Of a DNA stretch of 64,000 nt, positions 60,926 to 64,000 are shown one piece after another. A program made the translations under genes and the position numbers. This DNA comes from Rhynchopus euleeides (taxonomy: Eukaryota; Euglenozoa; Diplonemea; Diplonemida; Diplonemidae). The number at the start of each line of letters is the position of its first letter. The first letter of the stretch is position 1. The stretch covers positions 682,001 to 746,000 of the forward strand of contig OY723242.1 of assembly GCA_963210315.1 (NCBI GenBank), given 5' to 3'. The notes under the pieces were generated by a model. It saw nothing but the letters and a program-made list of their open reading frames with translations. It was not told where the DNA came from and searched no databases.

Positions 60926-62037
60926 TCTCTTCTGCTGCAAGGATAAGGTCTCGGTCTTGGTGAAGCGGCACACCTGAGCACGGCTCCTCCGCCTTGGGAA
61001 CAGCCAACACCCCACCGCACCACAGAATAGCCTCGCGTTGGAACTCCGTGTCGTGGCTCAGTGCAGAAGATGCATGGCACAGTGCACGAGGTGCGTCGCC
61101 CCAGGTGTGACCTGGCAGACGCAGGGCATTCAGCATCACCTCCCTGTCGTCACGCAGTGCTTCCGAAGCAGTACCAGCGTAAAACTCCGACATCCTGATG
61201 GCACGGAGGACAAGCTCCTTGTCGTTGCGCAGTGCAGCATGTGCGTGCTCAAGACCACCAGTTGCCGCCATGACCACCTGTCTGTCGTTGCGGAGGGACT
61301 CACAGGCGTACTGGAGTGCGTCACTGCAGGTTTGGACTGCCGTCATGACGACCTCCCTGTCGGCCTGCAGCGCTGCATCGACATGCTTGAGTGCACCACC
61401 ATCGCGCTGGACAAGAGTGAGAACGAAGTATTTGTTGCTGAGCAGTGCAGGTGGTACACACTCGATGACACGGGGCAAGATGTCGGCATCATCATCCACA
61501 GGGATGCTCGCGACAGCCCTCAGAACCACGTCCTCATCCGCACGCAAGTCTTCAGAAGCGTGCTGAAGTGCGTCAGGGTTAAGGCAGACCGCTGCGGTGA
61601 CAATGTGTTTGTCATTGCGGAATGACTCATCGAGGTGCTGCAACGCCATGCCATCACACTGCACCACCGCAAGCGCCACATCACGCAGACGCAGTGCCCA
61701 GGCAGGTATGGTGCTCATGTCAACGTCAGACCCCTGTGGGTTGTGTGACCTTTGCTTCTCCAGCATCTCAAGGAACCGCGCACCCGTGAGGGCGACGTCG
61801 ATGGAGCACCCGTGGGAGACAGGTGCGGCACCGGACAGAGGGGGTGCTGTCGTCGAGCACCACCCCATCCACCGAGAGCTCCACGTCCTCGGGAAGCGCG
61901 TCGGGAGGGGACCCGAGCACCACGTCGAGTGCGTTTGCCTTGAGATGAACCGGGGTGTCGCCCTCCCCGATGTGCACCGCATGCTGCTCCCCACACAGCC
62001 TGTCCTTCAGGAACACCTCCATTCGTTCTCCTGACAT
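60926..62037 (-). pseudogene. Truncated, frameshifted DUF4116 gene copy
   Basis: It begins like the functional copies (MSGERMEVFLKDR at 62037). A G-run has five G instead of four (61840-61844), which shifts the frame inside the ubiquitin-like domain after VVLDDSTP. The remaining repeat frame is open down to DRDLILAA. There the sequence jumps directly to the 3' end of the gene (GTCTCTT near 60926), deleting all C-terminal repeats and the site where other copies carry the 525-bp element. GTCTC occurs on both sides of the deletion, a possible microhomology. After the join the C-terminal NKRRRT frame is lost. Confidence 0.8.
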
Positions 62038-62240
62038 GATATGGTCTTCCCTGTCTGTGTGCTGATGTGGTGTGGGGCCGCAGAGACAGGCAAACGGCTC
62101 AAGGCCCACCCAAGGCATTCAGTTGTGTGCCGTCTCCGCCCAAGAACAACCCACCCAGCCTTGGCCCCAGGCTTCGCAATACCGTGAGTAGGCTCTGTGG
62201 GTTCAGCTCTGATGACTATATGTGGCCTTCTGTGCAGGGG
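62038..62240. repeat. 5' flank shared with the duplicated DUF4116 genes
   Basis: It matches 29616-29818 and 34376-34577 almost base for base, including CTGGTGACTATATGTGGCC (here CTGATGACTATATGTGG). It is the shared upstream leader of these three copies. Confidence 0.65.
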
Positions 62241-62450
62241 ATCCAAGCATCCACCCCTTATTGGGGATTTTCAGAGCTGAGGGAGGGTAAGCCGCCCCTC
62301 GCCTTCTCTCCCTCAGTCACACATGGTAGCGAAGGCGGCCTGGGATCCACTTTTTTTCTAGATTTCGGACATCTCGGGTTTGCGGAGGCATTCCCGGCTT
62401 AAAACCAATGGGGAGCGGGCGGGACACCTTCCTGATCACATCAACTGTGT
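62241..62450. repeat. ~210-bp segment, opposite orientation to 29819-30028
   Basis: The first ~100 bp (GATCCAAGCATCCACCCC to GTAGCGAAGGCGGCC) are also present at 34578 in the same orientation. The whole segment is inverted at 29819. Confidence 0.65.
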
Positions 62451-63153
62451 GGCGGGATCAAGGCACCAGGGCGGTTGGTGTGCGTTTGAAATCGACACAG
62501 ACGTTCACTCGATCGTACCCAGTGGCAGCACCTCCCTGACCCCCGGAGACGCCGGGTGCAGCCCAGGGCCCAGGGACCCTTCCATCGGCATCGCCTACAA
62601 GACGTCGGACGCGATCCCGCAAGTCAACTGTGGCAGCTGACAACATCCTCGTTGGTTATGATCCAGTGGTATTCTTCGGAACCCTCATACTGCGCCGGAC
62701 CGGAGGATTGGCAACCGGCTGATCCGCCCCCAGACCCCCGCTCCAGGGGGTGGGGGTCCACCGTGCACACAACCAGTGTGAGTGTGGTGTGTGGGTATTG
62801 GACCCCCCCCCCTTGTGTGATGAGAGATAGTGGCAACACAACAGCAACATGCCAGGCAAGGGGTGCCAAAAATGGGTTTTCGGGGCGTTATTGCAACGAC
62901 CCCTTCCTATGCCCCAGTGGCACAAGCTCAAGGATTTGGCTACTCGACATACACACGCTATACAGGGGGGTCTGGGGGGCGGTGCCCCCCAGCCGCCGGA
63001 GGCCACAGTAGTGAGTATCTGTTCCTTGCGCCGTAGTGGGAGCGCGTGGGAGTTGCGGGCGTACAGATTCTGTGTGAGTTGGCTGCGTCCTCCTGAGGCT
63101 ACTGAGAGTGGTCTGGGTCCCATTCGCTGATGTGAACCCAAAGGGCTTGGGTA
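62451..63153. other. Repeat-derived intergenic sequence
   Basis: It opens with sequence shared with 30029 (ATCAAGGCACCAGGGCGG). At about 62730-62764 it contains an inverted terminus of the CACGGTGG element with no matching partner. At 62964-63015 it has a GGGTCTGGGGGGCGG/CAGCCGCCGGAGGCC block that recurs at 63367-63415. No gene was recognised. Confidence 0.45.
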
Positions 63154-63331
63154 CACGGTGGACTCCCACCCCCTGGAGCGGGGGTCTGGGGCGGGGGTCT
63201 GGGCGACCCCCGCTAGCGGGAGTCTGCCCTGCTATTTTTGGTGCCCAGACAACCCCCACGAGCGGGGGTCCAGACCCCCGATATTCCGATATCCCAAAAA
63301 GGTGCACCCTGACGTGTGGGAGTTCACCGTG
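63154..63331. mobile_element. Small TIR element (MITE), uninterrupted copy
   Basis: It runs from CACGGTGGACTCCCAC to GTGGGAGTTCACCGTG, flanked by TA on both sides. It matches the split element at 8354-8963 but has one extra 13-bp direct duplication (GCGGGGGTCTGGG). The single CGCTAGCG at 63211-63218 is the pre-insertion site of the hAT element seen at 8406. Confidence 0.7.
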
Positions 63332-64000
63332 TACAAGATAGGCACACGCTACAGCCTAGTGGCACAGGGGTCTGGGGGGCGGAGCCCCCAGCCGCCGGAG
63401 GCCACGGTAGTGAATGACTGGCTCTTGACTGGGGAACAACGCCGTGTTTTGGCTGGAAACCCGAAAAGGGGACGGGTGTCCGGAGGATTCATCCTCATCC
63501 CCCACTAGAATACCACCTGCCCCCGAAAAACTTCACCCAGAAAACCCTGTGGGGAAAAATCCCCCTATAAAACCCAACCTACCCCCACCCCCCGTGTTGA
63601 AGTCCCCTATACAAACGTCAAAATCGGGGCCAAGGGGACTTAAACACGCCTGTCACCTGATTCCTGAGGGAACCAGGAGAGGCTGTTTATCGATTCCGAG
63701 GCACATCTGGACAGACTCTGGGGACCTGGGAGCTGGGGCCTCAAACCCCTTTGCCTCTCACACTGCTTCAGGGCCACCCTTCTCTGCCAAGCACTACCCA
63801 TAACCACTGACTTGGGGTGGTCAGGTCAGGTCATGGCAAGTAACCCAAGGGGGGCCTGAAGCGCAAGGGATGTCGTGCCTCATGATTGATGCTAGCCCTG
63901 GGAGGGGTCAAGCTTTCCGCTCCGGTGAAGGGGGGGCAAAGACATGCGGCCATCGCCTGTGTGGAGACGCTCTGCCTCCTCCTCGGCACCCCTGGCCGCG
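63332..64000. other. Intergenic, no gene recognised
   Basis: Apart from the 63367-63415 repeat block, I see nothing I can support to the end of the window. Confidence 0.4.

Noticed and set aside
1-64000. Bacterial or viral origin of the window
   Set aside because: No operons with ribosome binding sites, no phage or plasmid genes and no recognised viral hallmark genes. Split genes, MITEs, GPI-like tails and signal-peptide giants point to a eukaryotic nuclear genome.

Overview
The window looks like nuclear DNA of a GC-rich protist. Every gene I can support lies on the minus strand. The proteins are very large, intron-poor and secreted (about 1,000 to 5,018 residues), and they mix with a multicopy family of DUF4116-type repeat proteins. 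Unidirectional genes, giant secreted proteins, a secreted esterase/peptidase fusion and pyrimidine-rich tracts before start codons fit a euglenozoan, most plausibly a diplonemid. That assignment is inference; no rRNA, tRNA or spliced-leader gene was recognised.

Layout (read 64 kb to 1, the direction of transcription). 64.0-59.0 kb: repeats, a small terminal-inverted-repeat element, a truncated and frameshifted DUF4116 pseudogene and a decayed retroelement end. 58.8-43.8 kb: one uninterrupted ORF for a secreted modular protein of 5,018 residues. 41.5-36.8 kb: a secreted protein (LamG, gluzincin-like HExxH region, SGNH/CE6-type esterase, cadherin-like, LamG) cut by a single in-frame TAG. 34.4-26.9 kb: two DUF4116 genes on a 3.4-kb segmental duplication. 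26.2-25.2 kb: a frame-disrupted WD40 gene. 24.3-17.3 kb: two Cys-rich secreted proteins that share CxC motifs. 15.9-10.6 kb: two DUF4116 genes in tandem. 10.5-7.0 kb: dispersed repeats, a nested pair of small transposons and G-rich arrays. 6.5-4.4 kb: a divergent DUF4116 gene. 3.4-1 kb: the N-terminal part of a secreted protein with a Ser/Thr stalk that runs off the window.

The two most unusual signals are these. (1) A ~525-bp element sits at the same codon of three DUF4116 genes, each copy flanked by a ~20-bp target duplication. Removing one element plus one duplication restores the reading frame in all three, matching an uninterrupted paralog; this is what an introner-like element or a mobile intron would look like. 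(2) A 170-180-bp conserved noncoding block occurs three times, on the 5' side of a DUF4116 or secreted-protein gene. Also notable are a hAT-type MITE whose empty target site lies elsewhere in the window, and a ubiquitin-like N-terminal domain joined to DUF4116 repeats.

Functionally, the secreted set (adhesive or propeller modules, LamG, esterase, metallopeptidase-like region, Cys-rich proteins) suggests proteins for surface contact or extracellular polymer digestion. The DUF4116 proteins have no signal peptide and are presumably intracellular. No pathway links the two groups in the sequence itself.
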